A DNA stretch of 64,000 nucleotides from assembly GCF_029541745.1 (NCBI RefSeq), contig NZ_CP089746.1:7449559-7513558 (forward strand), given 5' to 3'. The notes under the pieces were generated by a model. That model was not told the DNA's origin. It did not search any database and saw only the letters and a program-made list of their open reading frames with translations. Of the stretch, positions 1 through 11,800 are shown piece after piece. The position numbers were made by a program, and so were the translations under genes. This stretch comes from Streptomyces sp. LX-29 (GTDB taxonomy: Bacteria; Actinomycetota; Actinomycetes; Streptomycetales; Streptomycetaceae). Every line of letters begins with the position of its first letter. Position 1 is the first letter of the stretch.

Positions 1-1
1 G

Positions 2-960
2 CTGCGGGACGAGCTGACGGACCTGGGCGCACAGGTGACCGTCGTGGCCTGCGACGTCGCCGACCGCGACGCGCTCGCCGGGGTGCTGGCGGCCGTTCCG
101 GCCGAATACCCGCTGACCGCGGTGGTGCACACGGCCGGTGTGCTGGACGACGGAATCCTTGACGCGCTCACCGGGGAGCGGATCGAGGCGGTGCTACGGC
201 CGAAGGCCGAGGCAGCCCTCCACCTGCATGAACTCACCCACGAGCTGAACCTGTCGGCGTTCGTGCTGTTCTCCTCGTTCTCCGGCGTCGCGGGCAGCGC
301 CGGGCAGGGCAACTACGCGGCGGCCAACGCGTTCCTGGACGCGCTGGCCCAGCACCGGCGGCAGAACGGCCTCACGGCCACCTCCATCGCCTGGGGCGCC
401 TGGGCGGACGGCGGCATGGCCGCCGACGGACGGGCGGTCGAGGAGCGGCTGTCGCGCAACGGTGTCTCCGCGATGGCCCCCGAGCTCGCCTTGACCGCCC
501 TGCGGCAGGCGCTCGACCACGACGAGACGGCGATCGCTGTCGCCGACCTGAACTGGGACGTCTTCACCACCACGCTCGCCACCACCACCCGCCCCGGCTC
601 GCTGCTCGGCGAACTCCCCGAGGCCCAGGAGGCGTTGGCGGCATCTGCGGCGAACGACGACGCGTCGGACCCGCTCACCACCCTCCGGCAGCGGCTGGCG
701 GGACTCTCCGCCGCGGAACGCGATTCCGAGCTGATGGGCCTCGTCCGCGGGCAGGCGGCCGCCGCCCTCGGGCACGCCACAGCGGACGCGGTGCAGGCGA
801 CCCGCGCCTTCCGGGACCTCGGGTTCGACTCGCTCACCGCGGTGGAACTCCGCACCCGCCTGCAGCGGAGCACCGGTCTGACACTTCCGGCCACCCTTGC
901 CTTCGACTACCCGACCCCGCAGGCCCTGGTCCAGCACCTGGCCGACCTGCTCGTCGGCCC
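2..960 (+). other. PKS module M0, 3' end only: KR(B-type)-ACP
   Basis: Only the second half of the KR and the ACP are present. The KR shows LDD and the catalytic Tyr in QGNYAAAN (Tyr codon 314-316). The ACP has GFDSL with the phosphopantetheine Ser. Seen motifs predict a hydroxyl at this position. The KS and AT lie upstream, so the extender unit and the presence of a DH cannot be read. Confidence 0.9.
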
Positions 961-3900
961 GGACGCGGACCCCGCGGGTGCCGCGCCGCTCGACGCGCCC
1001 GCCGGGGCCGTGTCCGACGAGCCGATCGCGATCGTGGGCATGAGCTGCCGCTTCCCCGGCGGAGTCAGCTCCCCCGAGGAGCTGTGGCACCTCCTGGCCA
1101 CGGGCGGCAACGGGATCTCCGGATTCCCCACGGACCGTGGCTGGGACGTCGACGGCCTCTTCGACCCGGACCCGGACCGACCTGGCAAGAGCTACGTCCG
1201 TGAGGGCGGATTCCTGCACCAGGCGGCGGACTTCGACGCCGGGTTCTTCGGGATCTCGCCGCGTGAGGCCGTGGCGATGGATCCGCAGCAGCGGCTGCTG
1301 CTGGAGACCTCGTGGGAGGCGCTGGAGCGCGCCGGTATCGACCCACAGTCCGTACGGGGCAGCCGCATCGGCGTCTTCGCCGGCACCAACGGCCAGGACT
1401 ACGCCACGGTCGCGATGAGCGCCCCGGAGAGCACCGAGGGCTATCGGGGTATCGGCAACGCCGCCAGCGTGGTGTCGGGCAGGGTCGCGTACACGCTGGG
1501 CCTGGAGGGCCCGGCGGTCACCGTCGACACCGCCTGCTCGTCCGCGCTGGTCGCCCTGCACTGGGCGGCGCAGTCGCTGCGCCAGGGCGAGTGCTCGATG
1601 GCGCTCGCGGGTGGTGTGACGGTGATGGCGACGCCGGCGGCGTTCGTCGAGTTCAGCCGTCAGCGCGGTCTGGCCGCGGATGGTCGCTGCAAGGCGTTCG
1701 CGGGTGCCGCGGACGGCACCGGCTGGTCCGAAGGCGTGGGCATGCTGCTTGTGGAGCGGCTGTCCGACGCCGAGCGGAACGGTCACCCGGTGCTGGCGGT
1801 CATTCGTGGTTCGGCGGTGAACCAGGACGGTGCCTCGAATGGTCTGACGGCGCCGAACGGTCCGTCGCAGCAGCGGGTGATCCAGCAGGCCCTGGCCAGC
1901 GCCCGGCTGTCCGCCGATCAGGTGGACGCGGTCGAGGCGCACGGCACGGGTACGGCGCTGGGTGACCCGATCGAGGCGCAGGCGTTGCTCGCGACCTACG
2001 GGCAGGGTCGTTCCGACGACCGTCCGTTGTGGCTGGGTTCGGTGAAGTCGAACATCGGCCACACCCAGGCGGCGGCTGGTGTCGCCGGGATCATCAAGAT
2101 GGTGATGGCGATGCGGAATGGGGTGCTGCCGCAGACCCTGCACGTCGACGAGCCGACGCCGCATGTGGACTGGTCGGCGGGCGCTGTCGAGCTGCTGACC
2201 GAGCAGATCGCCTGGCCGGAGACTGGCCAGCCCCGCCGGGCCGGCGTGTCCTCCTTCGGCGTCAGTGGCACCAACGCCCACGTCATCCTGGAAAGTGCTT
2301 CCGCCGTCGAGCAGGAGGCGTCCGAGGAGGACGTCCGCGTCATCGATGGTGTGGTGCCGTGGGTGGTGTCCGCGCGGAGTGCGGAGGCGCTGCGGGGGCA
2401 GGCGGGGCGTTTGGCTGCTTTTGTGGAGTCCCGGTCTGATGTGAGCCTGGCGGATGTCGGGTATTCGCTGGCGGTGTCGCGGTCCGCGTTGGAGCACCGT
2501 GCGGCGGTGGTGGCTTCGGATCGTGCGGAGTTCCGTGCGGCTCTGGAGGCGTTGGCTGCTGGTGACGTGGCGCCTGGTGTGGTTCAGGGCGTGGTCGGTG
2601 GCGGGAAGCTCGCCGTGTTGTTCACGGGTCAGGGTGCGCAGCGGCTCGGCATGGGTCGGGAACTGTATGAGCGGTTCCCGGTGTTCGCGGAGGCTTTCGA
2701 CGCGGTCTGCGCGGAGCTGGACCGGTTCCTCGGACAGCCGCTGCGTGAGGTGATCTTCGCGTCTGAGGCCGAGGTGCTGGACCAGACGGGGTTCACCCAG
2801 CCTGCGCTGTTCGCGGTTGAGGTGGCCCTGTTCCGGCTGGTGGAGTCGTGGGGGGTCCGCCCCGACTTCGTGGCCGGGCACTCCATTGGTGAGCTGTCTG
2901 CGGCGCATGTGGCGGGTGTGCTCTCGTTGGCGGATGCGGCGACCTTGGTGGCTGCTCGTGCCCGTTTGATGCAGGCTCTGCCGCAGGGTGGTGCGATGGT
3001 GTCCATCGCGGCCCCGGAGGCTGATGTCCGGTCGGCCCTCGATGGCGCCGCTGGTGTGTCGGTGGCGGCGGTCAACGGTCCCGCTTCCGTGGTGATCTCG
3101 GGTGACGCTGACGCTGTGGCGCGTATCGGTGAGGACTTCGCGGCGCGTGGGGTGAAGACCAAGCGGTTGCGGGTCAGTCACGCGTTCCACTCGTCGCACA
3201 TGGACGGCATGCTGGAGGACTTCGCGGGGGTCGCGAAGGGGTTGTCGTTTGCGGCTCCTCGCATCCCGGTGGTCTCCAATGTGACGGGTGAGATCGCGTC
3301 GGTTGAGGAGCTGTGCTCGGCGGAGTACTGGGTGCGGCATGTGCGGGAGGCTGTGCGGTTCGCCGATGGGATCCGTGCGCTGGAGGCGCAGGGTGTGACC
3401 CGGTTCCTGGAGCTGGGCCCGGACGGGACGCTCTCCGCGATGGCCCGGGACTGCCTGGCCGAGGACAGCGAGGCCGTGCTCGTCCCGGTCCTGCGTCGTG
3501 ACCGTTCCGAGGAGCAGACGCTGCTGGCGGCCGTTGGGCAGCTGTATGTGCATGGTGTCGCTGCCGACTGGGAGGCGGTCTTCGCCGGTACCGGCGCCCG
3601 CCGGGTCGACCTGCCCACCTACGCCTTCGAGCGTGAGCGGTACTGGATCGTGCCGGAAGAGACCGACCGGCAGACGGCTGATACAGCGGACTCCGCCTTC
3701 TGGGAGGCGGTTGAGCGCGAGGACGTCAGTGCGCTTGCCGATGTGCTGGAGGTCGGCGAAGACGAGCCGCTCGATGCGATGCTGCCGTTGTTGTCCCGGT
3801 GGCGACGGGAGGGACGTGAGCGCTCGGCCATCCGGGACTGGCGCTACCGCGTGGACTGGCTTCCCGCGGCCGAGCCGACCGTGTCGCCGCTCTCCGGCGC

Positions 3901-5797
3901 ATGGCTGGTGATGGCCCCTGGAGCAGGTGAGGACGGCGGCCGGATCGCTGACGCCCTGGCGGCGCGCGGCGTCGAGGTCGTGCGCATCGACCTGACGGAC
4001 GCGGCGGGTGACCGGGCGGCGCTGGCTCAGCGGATGAAGGAGGTCGTGGCGGAGTACCCGGTGATCTCCGGGGTGGTCGCGCTGCCCACGAGCGCCGTCG
4101 ACACGGCGCTGCTGGCACAGTCACTCGGTGACGCCGGTGTGCGGGCGCCGCTCTGGCTGCTCACGCGGGGCGCGGTGTCCACCGGGCCGGCCGATCAGCT
4201 CACCCATCTCACCCAGGCTCAGGTCTGGGGCCTGGGCCGGGTGGTCGCGCTGGAGCACCCGGACCGCTGGGGCGGGCTGATCGACCTCCCGCAGGCCGCG
4301 GATGAGCGGACCCTGGACCGCTTGTGCCGCGTGCTGGCCGACGGCGGCCAGGAGGACCAGCTCGCCATCCGTTCGTCCGGCGTGTACGTGCGCCGGCTGG
4401 TGCGGGCCCGCCTCGGCGGCGGGTCGGCCGGCCGAAGCTGGTCGCCGCGTGGTTCGGTGCTGGTGACCGGCGGCACGGGCGCCTTGGGCGCGCATGTGGC
4501 ACGCTGGCTGGTCGCCGCGGGAGCGGAACATCTGGTGCTGGTCAGCCGGCGCGGCGCCCAGGCGCCGGGTGCTGAAGCGCTGCGCGAGGAGCTGTCCGGG
4601 CTCGGGGTGTCCGTGACCCTGGCCGCGTGCGACGTGGCCGACCGGCAGGCGCTCGCCGGAGTGCTGGCGGCCGTGCCGGCCGAGTATCCGCTGACCGCGG
4701 TGGTCCACACCGCGGGGATCCTGGACGACGGCGTCGTGGACGGGCTCACCGAAGAGCGTATCGACGCCGTGCTACGGCCCAAGGCCGACGCCGCGTGGCA
4801 TCTCCATGAGCTGACGCGGGACATGGACCTGTCGGCCTTCGTGCTGTTCTCCTCGCTGGCGAGCACCGCCGGCAGCCCGGGGCAGGGCAACTACGCGGCG
4901 GCCAACGCGTTCCTGGACGCGCTCGCCCAGCACCGGCGGCAGAACGGCCTCACGGCCACCTCCATCGCCTGGGGTGCCTGGGCGGACAGCGGCATGGCCG
5001 CCGACGCCCAGGTCGTGGAGGAGCGGCTGCGTCGCAGCGGTGTCGTGCCGATGGCACCGGAGCCGGCGCTGTCGGCGCTGCGGCAGGCGCTCGACCATGA
5101 CGACACCGCGGTCACGGTCGCCGACCTGGACTGGCAGCGCTTCGCCCAGTCCTTCACCGCCACCCGCCCCAGCGCGCTGCTGGGCGAACTGCCCGAGGCG
5201 CGCGAGGCACTGCGCGCGGCGTCGGACGAGGATGCGGTCTCCGCTTCCGGGTCCGCGGGCACGGACCTGGCCCACCGCCTCTCCGGTCTGTCCGAGAGCG
5301 GGCGGGAGCGCGTCCTGCTGGACGTGGTCCGCAACCACGCCGCGACCGTCCTGGGACATGCCTCGGCGCGGACCGTGGATCCCGAACGCGGCTTCCTGGA
5401 CCTGGGATTCGACTCGCTCACCGCGGTCGAACTCCGCAACGGGCTGCAGCGAATGACCGGACTCACCTTCCCGGCGACTCTGCTCTTCGACTACCCCACG
5501 CCGGCCGCGCTCGCCGCGCACCTGCGTGCCGCGATCGTTCCCGCCGACCACGACGGTCAGGCGAATGATCCGGCCTCGGCCGACTCCGCGCTGACGGAGC
5601 TGAACAAGGTCGAGGCGGCGCTGTCGTCCATGGAGTCGGACGAGGATCGTACGAAGGTCGTCGCCAAGTTGAACGACATGCTGACGAAGTGGCGCGGCAC
5701 CGTGCGCGCAACGGACGAGGACGACGACGGCCGGATTGACGCGGCCACGGACGAGGAGATCTTCGCACTCATCGACGATGAGTTCGGGGACCTCTGA
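2..5797 (+). CDS. Modular type I polyketide synthase, 5'-truncated: (KR-ACP)-(KS-AT-KR-ACP)
   Basis: The reading frame is open to the left edge, so the gene starts outside the window; 1931 residues are visible. Domains in order: the end of a ketoreductase, an ACP, then KS-AT-KR-ACP and a C-terminal docking tail. The KS has its Cys (TACSS, Cys codon 1535-1537) and both His motifs (EAHGTG, KSNIGH). The AT carries GHSIGE and HAFH, the malonyl-CoA signature. Both KRs have the LDD motif plus catalytic Ser and Tyr (QGNYAAAN), so they should be active B-type enzymes. A post-AT dimerisation-like segment (LFWEAVE type) precedes the second KR, as is usual in modules without DH. The tail (about 5580-5797) is helical and acidic and ends with an FALIDDEFG-type motif, which should pair with the coiled coil of the next protein. 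The gene order implies that it passes its chain to the PKS starting at 5858. Confidence 0.96.
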   Translation: MRDELTDLGAQVTVVACDVADRDALAGVLAAVPAEYPLTAVVHTAGVLDDGILDALTGERIEAVLRPKAEAALHLHELTHELNLSAFVLFSSFSGVAGSAGQGNYAAANAFLDALAQHRRQNGLTATSIAWGAWADGGMAADGRAVEERLSRNGVSAMAPELALTALRQALDHDETAIAVADLNWDVFTTTLATTTRPGSLLGELPEAQEALAASAANDDASDPLTTLRQRLAGLSAAERDSELMGLVRGQAAAALGHATADAVQATRAFRDLGFDSLTAVELRTRLQRSTGLTLPATLAFDYPTPQALVQHLADLLVGPDADPAGAAPLDAPAGAVSDEPIAIVGMSCRFPGGVSSPEELWHLLATGGNGISGFPTDRGWDVDGLFDPDPDRPGKSYVREGGFLHQAADFDAGFFGISPREAVAMDPQQRLLLETSWEALERAGIDPQSVRGSRIGVFAGTNGQDYATVAMSAPESTEGYRGIGNAASVVSGRVAYTLGLEGPAVTVDTACSSALVALHWAAQSLRQGECSMALAGGVTVMATPAAFVEFSRQRGLAADGRCKAFAGAADGTGWSEGVGMLLVERLSDAERNGHPVLAVIRGSAVNQDGASNGLTAPNGPSQQRVIQQALASARLSADQVDAVEAHGTGTALGDPIEAQALLATYGQGRSDDRPLWLGSVKSNIGHTQAAAGVAGIIKMVMAMRNGVLPQTLHVDEPTPHVDWSAGAVELLTEQIAWPETGQPRRAGVSSFGVSGTNAHVILESASAVEQEASEEDVRVIDGVVPWVVSARSAEALRGQAGRLAAFVESRSDVSLADVGYSLAVSRSALEHRAAVVASDRAEFRAALEALAAGDVAPGVVQGVVGGGKLAVLFTGQGAQRLGMGRELYERFPVFAEAFDAVCAELDRFLGQPLREVIFASEAEVLDQTGFTQPALFAVEVALFRLVESWGVRPDFVAGHSIGELSAAHVAGVLSLADAATLVAARARLMQALPQGGAMVSIAAPEADVRSALDGAAGVSVAAVNGPASVVISGDADAVARIGEDFAARGVKTKRLRVSHAFHSSHMDGMLEDFAGVAKGLSFAAPRIPVVSNVTGEIASVEELCSAEYWVRHVREAVRFADGIRALEAQGVTRFLELGPDGTLSAMARDCLAEDSEAVLVPVLRRDRSEEQTLLAAVGQLYVHGVAADWEAVFAGTGARRVDLPTYAFERERYWIVPEETDRQTADTADSAFWEAVEREDVSALADVLEVGEDEPLDAMLPLLSRWRREGRERSAIRDWRYRVDWLPAAEPTVSPLSGAWLVMAPGAGEDGGRIADALAARGVEVVRIDLTDAAGDRAALAQRMKEVVAEYPVISGVVALPTSAVDTALLAQSLGDAGVRAPLWLLTRGAVSTGPADQLTHLTQAQVWGLGRVVALEHPDRWGGLIDLPQAADERTLDRLCRVLADGGQEDQLAIRSSGVYVRRLVRARLGGGSAGRSWSPRGSVLVTGGTGALGAHVARWLVAAGAEHLVLVSRRGAQAPGAEALREELSGLGVSVTLAACDVADRQALAGVLAAVPAEYPLTAVVHTAGILDDGVVDGLTEERIDAVLRPKADAAWHLHELTRDMDLSAFVLFSSLASTAGSPGQGNYAAANAFLDALAQHRRQNGLTATSIAWGAWADSGMAADAQVVEERLRRSGVVPMAPEPALSALRQALDHDDTAVTVADLDWQRFAQSFTATRPSALLGELPEAREALRAASDEDAVSASGSAGTDLAHRLSGLSESGRERVLLDVVRNHAATVLGHASARTVDPERGFLDLGFDSLTAVELRNGLQRMTGLTFPATLLFDYPTPAALAAHLRAAIVPADHDGQANDPASADSALTELNKVEAALSSMESDEDRTKVVAKLNDMLTKWRGTVRATDEDDDGRIDAATDEEIFALIDDEFGDL
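1016..5530 (+). other. PKS module M1: KS-AT(malonyl)-KR(B-type)-ACP
   Basis: KS is about 1016-2300, AT about 2612-3500 (GHSIGE, HAFH: malonyl), KR about 3835-5150 with its NADPH-binding GGTGALG near 4468, and ACP about 5280-5520 (GFDSL). There is no DH or ER. Expected result: an unbranched two-carbon extension with a beta-hydroxyl. The AT block 2348-3628 is one of four near-identical copies in the window. Confidence 0.92.
2348..3628 (+). repeat. Malonyl-AT cassette, copy 1 of 4
   Basis: This 1281-base block runs from the KS-AT linker to the PTYAF motif after the AT. It is collinear without length change with 29584-30864, 34852-36132 and 40416-41696, and differs from them by scattered substitutions. 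The copies share an unusual abundance of T-ending codons compared with flanking DNA. Confidence 0.85.
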
Positions 5798-5857
5798 ACC
5801 GACGAATCCGAACCGATGAATCCGACCGTCTCGAAATTCCAGCTGGGGTGATGTGTT

Positions 5858-8800
5858 GTGTCCAATGAGGTACCGAACGAAGAGAAGCTCCGCGAATACC
5901 TCAAGCGGGTCACGAACGACCTGCGGCGGACGCGTCGCCGTCTGTCCGAGCTGGAGGACGGCGCGCAGGAGCCCATCGCGATCGTCGGGATGAGCTGCCG
6001 GTTCCCCGGTGGGGTCAGCTCGCCGGAGGAGCTGTGGCAGCTGCTGGCGGCCGGCGGCGACGCGATCTCGGAATTCCCGACGGACCGCGGCTGGCCCCTT
6101 GAGCAGCTTTTCGACGAGGACCCGGACAACTCCGGCACAAGCTATGTCCGCGAGGGCGGATTCCTGCACGAGGTCACGGAGTTCGACGCGGGATTCTTCG
6201 GGATTTCGCCGCGCGAGGCCGTGGCCATGGACCCGCAGCAGCGATTGACCCTGGAAACCTCCTGGGAGGCCCTGGAGCGGGCGGGGATCTCTCCGCTGTC
6301 GCTGCGCGGCAGCCGTACCGGCGTCTTCGCCGGTACCAACGGCCAGGACTACATGCAGCTGCTCGCCGACGCGGAGGAGGACACCGGGGGTTACCTCGGC
6401 ACCGGCAACGCGGCCAGCGCCATGTCGGGCCGGGTGTCGTACACCCTGGGCCTGGAGGGTCCGGCGGTCACGGTCGACACGGCGTGTTCGTCGTCGCTGG
6501 TCGCGCTGCACCTGGCGGCCGAGTCGCTGCGGCACGGTGAATGCACCCTGGCACTGGCCGGTGGTGTCACCGTGATGTCCACCCCTGGAGCCTTCATCGA
6601 GTTCAGCCGTCAGCGGGGTCTGGCGGCGGACGGCCGCTGCAAGGCGTTCTCGGACTCGGCTGATGGCACGGGGTGGGCCGAGGGCGTCGGCATGCTGGTG
6701 CTGGAGCGCTTGTCGGACGCGGAGCGGAACGGTCATCAGGTGCTGGCCGTGGTGCGGGGTTCGGCGGTGAACCAGGACGGTGCCAGCAGTGGTCTGACGG
6801 CGCCGAACGGTCCGTCGCAGCAGCGGGTGATCCAGCAGGCGCTGGCCGGCGCGCGGCTCACCGCCGGCCAGGTGGACGCGGTCGAGGCACACGGCACGGG
6901 CACCACGCTGGGTGACCCGATCGAGGCCCAGGCGCTCCAGGCCACCTACGGGCAGAACCGCCCCGAAGGCCGTCCGCTGTGGCTGGGTTCGGTGAAGTCG
7001 AACCTGGGCCACACGCAGGCGGCGGCTGGTGTCGCCGGGATCATCAAGATGGTGATGGCGATGCGGCACGGTGTGCTGCCGCGGACCCTGCACATCGACC
7101 GTCCGTCGTCGAAGGTGGACTGGTCGGCGGGTGCGGTCGAGCTGCTGACCGAGCAGGTGGCCTGGCCGGAGACCGACGAGCCCCGCCGGGCCGGCGTGTC
7201 GGCCTTCGGTGTCAGCGGCACCAACGCCCACGTCATCCTCGAAGCCGCGCCGACGGCGCAGCCCACCGAGACCGGATCGGAGACGGCCCCCACGGTCGTT
7301 CCCCTGGTGCTGTCCGCACGCAACGCGGCCGGGCTGAACGCCCAGATGGCACAGCTGGCAGCTTTCGTCGGCGACCGGCCCCAGACCGCGCCGGCGGACA
7401 TGGGGTACTCGCTGGCCACCACCCGGGCCGCTCTCGACCACCGCGCGGTGGTACTCGGAACGGACCGCGAGCAGCTCATCCACGCGCTGACCGCGGGCGA
7501 AGGCGCGGCCGACGTGGTGCGGGGGGTGTCGGGCTCGCCGGGTGGTGTGGTGTTCGTGTTCCCGGGTCAGGGTTCGCAGTGGTTGGGGATGGCGGTGGAG
7601 CTGTTGGAGGCTTCGCCGGTGTTCGCCGCGCGGATGGCCGAGTGTGCGGCCGCGTTGGCGCCGTTCACGGACTGGTCTTTGCTTGATGTGGTGCGGGATG
7701 GGTCGGGGGTGTGGCTGGAGCGGGTGGATGTGGTCCAGCCGGTGTTGTGGGCGGTGATGGTGTCGCTGGCGGCGGTGTGGGAGTCGCATGGTGTGGAGCC
7801 TGCCGCTGTGGTGGGTCATTCGCAGGGTGAGATCGCGGCCGCGGCTGTGGCGGGTGCGTTGACTCTGGAGGATGCTGCTCGGGTTGTGGCGTTGCGGAGC
7901 CGGTTGCTGCTGGATCTCAGTGGTGATGGCGGGATGTTGTCCGTCGCGCTGCCGGTGGAGCGGGTTGCTGAGCGGATCAGCGCGTTCGGTGATTCGGTGT
8001 CGGTGGCTGCGGTTAATGGTCCTGGCTCGGTGGTTGTTTCTGGTGAGCGTGTGGTGTTGTTGGAGCTTCAGGCGGGGTGGGAGGCTGAGGGTGTCCGGGC
8101 GCGGATGGTGCCGGTGGATTACGCCTCGCATTCGGCGCAGGTGGAGGAGATCGAGGATCGTCTGCTGGAGGTCCTGGCCCCGATCCAGCCCCGCAACGCT
8201 CGTGTTCCGTTCTACTCTTCCGTGACCGGTGCCCGGATCGACACTTCGGGTCTGGATGCCGCGTACTGGTATCGGAATCTGCGGCGGACGGTGGAGTTCG
8301 CCAAGGCCACCGCGACCCTGCTGGATGAGGGTCATGGTGTGTTCATCGAGGCCAGTGCGCATCCGGTGTTGTTGATGGGTGTGCAGGAGACCGCGGATGC
8401 CGCGGATCGTCCGGTCGTCACGATCGGCACTCTGCGCCGTGAGGAAGGCGGGCGGCAGCGGCTGTTCACGTCGCTGGCGGAGGCGTATACGCAGGGCGTC
8501 GAGGTGGATTGGGCGTCGGTGTTCGCGGGTGTGGGGGCGCGTCGGGTGGATCTGCCGACGTATCCCTTCCAACGCCAGCGCTACTGGCCGCGTGCCACGT
8601 CCACCTCGCTGCGCGACGTGGCGTCCATCGGCATGCGACCGGCCGAACACCCGCTGCTGGGCGCCGGCGTCCGGCTGGCCGACACGGGTGGATTCCTCTT
8701 CACCGGCCGACTGTCGCTCCAGTCGCACCCGTGGGTCGCAGACCACGCAGTGGCGGACGCCGTCCTGCTGCCGGGCACGGGCCTGCTGGAACTGGCCGCC

Positions 8801-11800
8801 CACGCCGGTGACGAGGTCGGCTGCGGCCGGGTCGAAGAGCTCACCCTGGAGGCTCCGCTCGTACTGCCCCGAGAGGGCGGCGTCCAGGTGCAGCTGGTGG
8901 TCGACGGCCCCGAGGAGCCGGGCGACCCGGACGGCCAGGACGCGTCCCGGGCCCTGTATCTCTACTCGCGCCCCGACAACGCCCCGGACGACCAGCCCTG
9001 GACCCGGCACGCCAGCGGTCTGCTGGCCCCCGAATCCGCCGACGACACCCGCGCACGCGCGGCCGAGGCCCTGACCTGGCCGCCGGCGGACGCGGAGGCC
9101 GTGGAGGTCAGCGGTTGCTACGACGACCTGCGCGAGCGCGGATACGGCTACGGCCCGGCGTTCCAGGGGCTGCGCCGGGCGTGGCGGCGAGGCGACGAGG
9201 TCTTCGCCGAGGTCGCCCTGCCGGAAGGGGTCGCCGACGCCGAGCGGTACGGCATGCACCCCGCGCTGCTCGACGCCGCCCTGCACGCGATCGGCCTCGG
9301 TGACGGGCTCAGCGCCGAAGCAGGCAGCGGCCAGGCCCGCCTCCCCTTCTCCTGGCGCGGGGTCTCCCTGCACGCCGCCGGCGCCTCGACCCTCCGCGTC
9401 CGGCTCTCGCCGGCCGGCGACGACGGGATCGCGCTGGCCGTGGCCGACGGCACCGGCCAGCCGGTCGCCACCGTGGAGGCGTTGACGCTCCGCACCGTGG
9501 AGCTGGACCAGCTCACCCCGCCGAGCGCGCACCACGACGCCCTGTTCCGCGTCGACTGGACCACCCTGCCGGCCGGCGAAGCCGCTCCGGGGACGACTCC
9601 TGAGGCGAGCCGCTGGGCCGTGGTCGGCGACATCGCCGAGCAGGCGGCCAAGGTCCTCGCCGACGTGAGCCGCTACCCGGACCTGGTGTCCCTGGGCGAA
9701 GCCGTCGCCGCGGGCACCACGGCCCCCGAATCGGTGCTGGTCTTCGCCCCGCCGTTCGACGCGGACGGCGACGAGACCGTCGCCGACGCGGTACGGACCT
9801 CCACCCACCGCACCCTCGCGCTGGTGCAGGGATGGCTGGCCGAGGAGCGGTTCGGCTCCTCCCGCCTGGTGCTGGTGACCCGTGCGGCGGTGGCCACCGA
9901 GCGTGGCGAGCACGTCACCGACCTGGCCAACGCCCCGGCGTGGGGCCTGCTGCGCTCGGCCCAGTCCGAGCACCCGGGACGGTTCGTGCTGCTCGACCTG
10001 GACGGCCAGGACAGCTCGTACCCGGTGCTGCCGGCCGCACTCGTGCAGGACGAGCCGCAGCTCGCCATCCGGCGCGGCACCCTGCGCGCACCCCGGCTCG
10101 CCCGCGCCACCGCCGGCACCGGAGCACGGCTGTCGCCGCCCGCCGGCGCCGTCGCCTGGCGCCTGGACATCCCGGTCAAGGGAAGCCTGGACAACCTGGC
10201 CCTCGTCGAGAACGCGGCGGCCCTGGCACCGCTCACGGAGGGCCAGGTCCGGGTCGCGGTCCGCGCCGCCGGCCTCAACTTCCGGGACGTGGTGCTCGCC
10301 CTCGGTGTCGTGCCCAACGAGGACACCATGGGCAGCGAAGGCGCTGGTGTGGTCCTCGAAGTCGGGCCGGGCGTCACCGACCTGACCCCGGGCGACCGGG
10401 TGATGGGCCTGTTCGTCGGCGGCTTCGGCCCGGTGGCCGTCACCGACCGCAAGGTCATCGCCCGCATGCCCGCCAACTGGTCGTATCTCCAGGCCGCCTC
10501 CGTGCCGGTGACCTTCCTGACCGCGTACTACGCCCTCACCGACCTCGCCGACGTGCAGCCGGGCGAGGCGGTGCTCGTCCACGCGGCAGCCGGCGGAGTC
10601 GGCACGGCCGCCGTGCAACTGGCACGCCACCTCGGCGCGGAGGTCTTCGGAACCGCCAGCCCCGGCAAGTGGGACACCCTGCGCTCCCTGGGACTCGACG
10701 ACGCGCACATCGCCTCCTCGCGGACCACGGACTTCCAGGACCGGTTCCTGGCCGCCACCGACGGCCGGGGCATGGACGTGGTGCTCGACTCCCTCTCCGG
10801 GGAACTCGTCGACGCCTCACTGCGCCTGCTGCCACGCGGCGGCCGGTTCCTGGAGATGGGCAAGACCGACATCCGCGACGCCGACGAGGTGACCGCCCGC
10901 CACGAGGGCGTCCGCTACCGGGCGTTCGACCTCGGCGAAGCCGGCCAGCCCCGGATCGGGCAGATGCTCGAGAAGATCCTGGAGCTCTTCGAACGCGGCG
11001 TGCTCAGCCCCCCGCCCGTGACCGCCTGGGACATCCGGCGCGCCCCCGAGGCATACCGGTTCCTGAGCCAGGCGCGGCACATCGGCAAGGTCGTGCTGAC
11101 CCTGCCTTCCACCCCCGCGCCCGAGGGCACCGTGCTGATCACCGGCGCCACCGGAACGCTCGGCACCCTGCTCGCCCGCCACCTGGTCACCCGGCACGGC
11201 GTACGGAACCTGCTGCTCACCAGCCGCCGCGGACCCGACTCACCCGGCGCCGGCGAACTGCTGGCCGAGCTCTCCGCGGCCGGCGCCACGGTCGACCTGG
11301 TCGCCTGCGACACCGCCGACCGCCGGGCACTGGCCGAGCTGCTGGCATCCGTCCCCGCGGAACACCCGCTGACAGGCGTGATCCACGCCGCGGGCGTCCT
11401 CGACGACGGTGTGGTCGAATCGCTGACCCCGGACCGGCTCGACGTGGTGCTGCGACCGAAGGTCGACGCGGCCGTCAACCTGCACGAGCTGACCCAGCAC
11501 CTGGACCTCACCTCCTTCGTGCTCTTCTCCTCCGCGGCCTCCACCTTCGGCAGCGCGGGACAGGGCAACTACGCGGCGGCCAACGCCTTCCTCGACGCGC
11601 TGGCCCAGCACCGCCGCGCCCGCGGACTGCCCGCCACCTCCGTGGCCTGGGGGCTGTGGGAGCAGGCCAGCGACATGACGGGCCACCTCGGCGCGACCGA
11701 CCTGACCCGCATCAAGAAGAAGGGCGCCGCCCTGCTCACCTCCGAGCAGGGCCTGGAGCTGTACGACCTCGCCGACGCCTCCGACGAGTCGCTCATGGTC

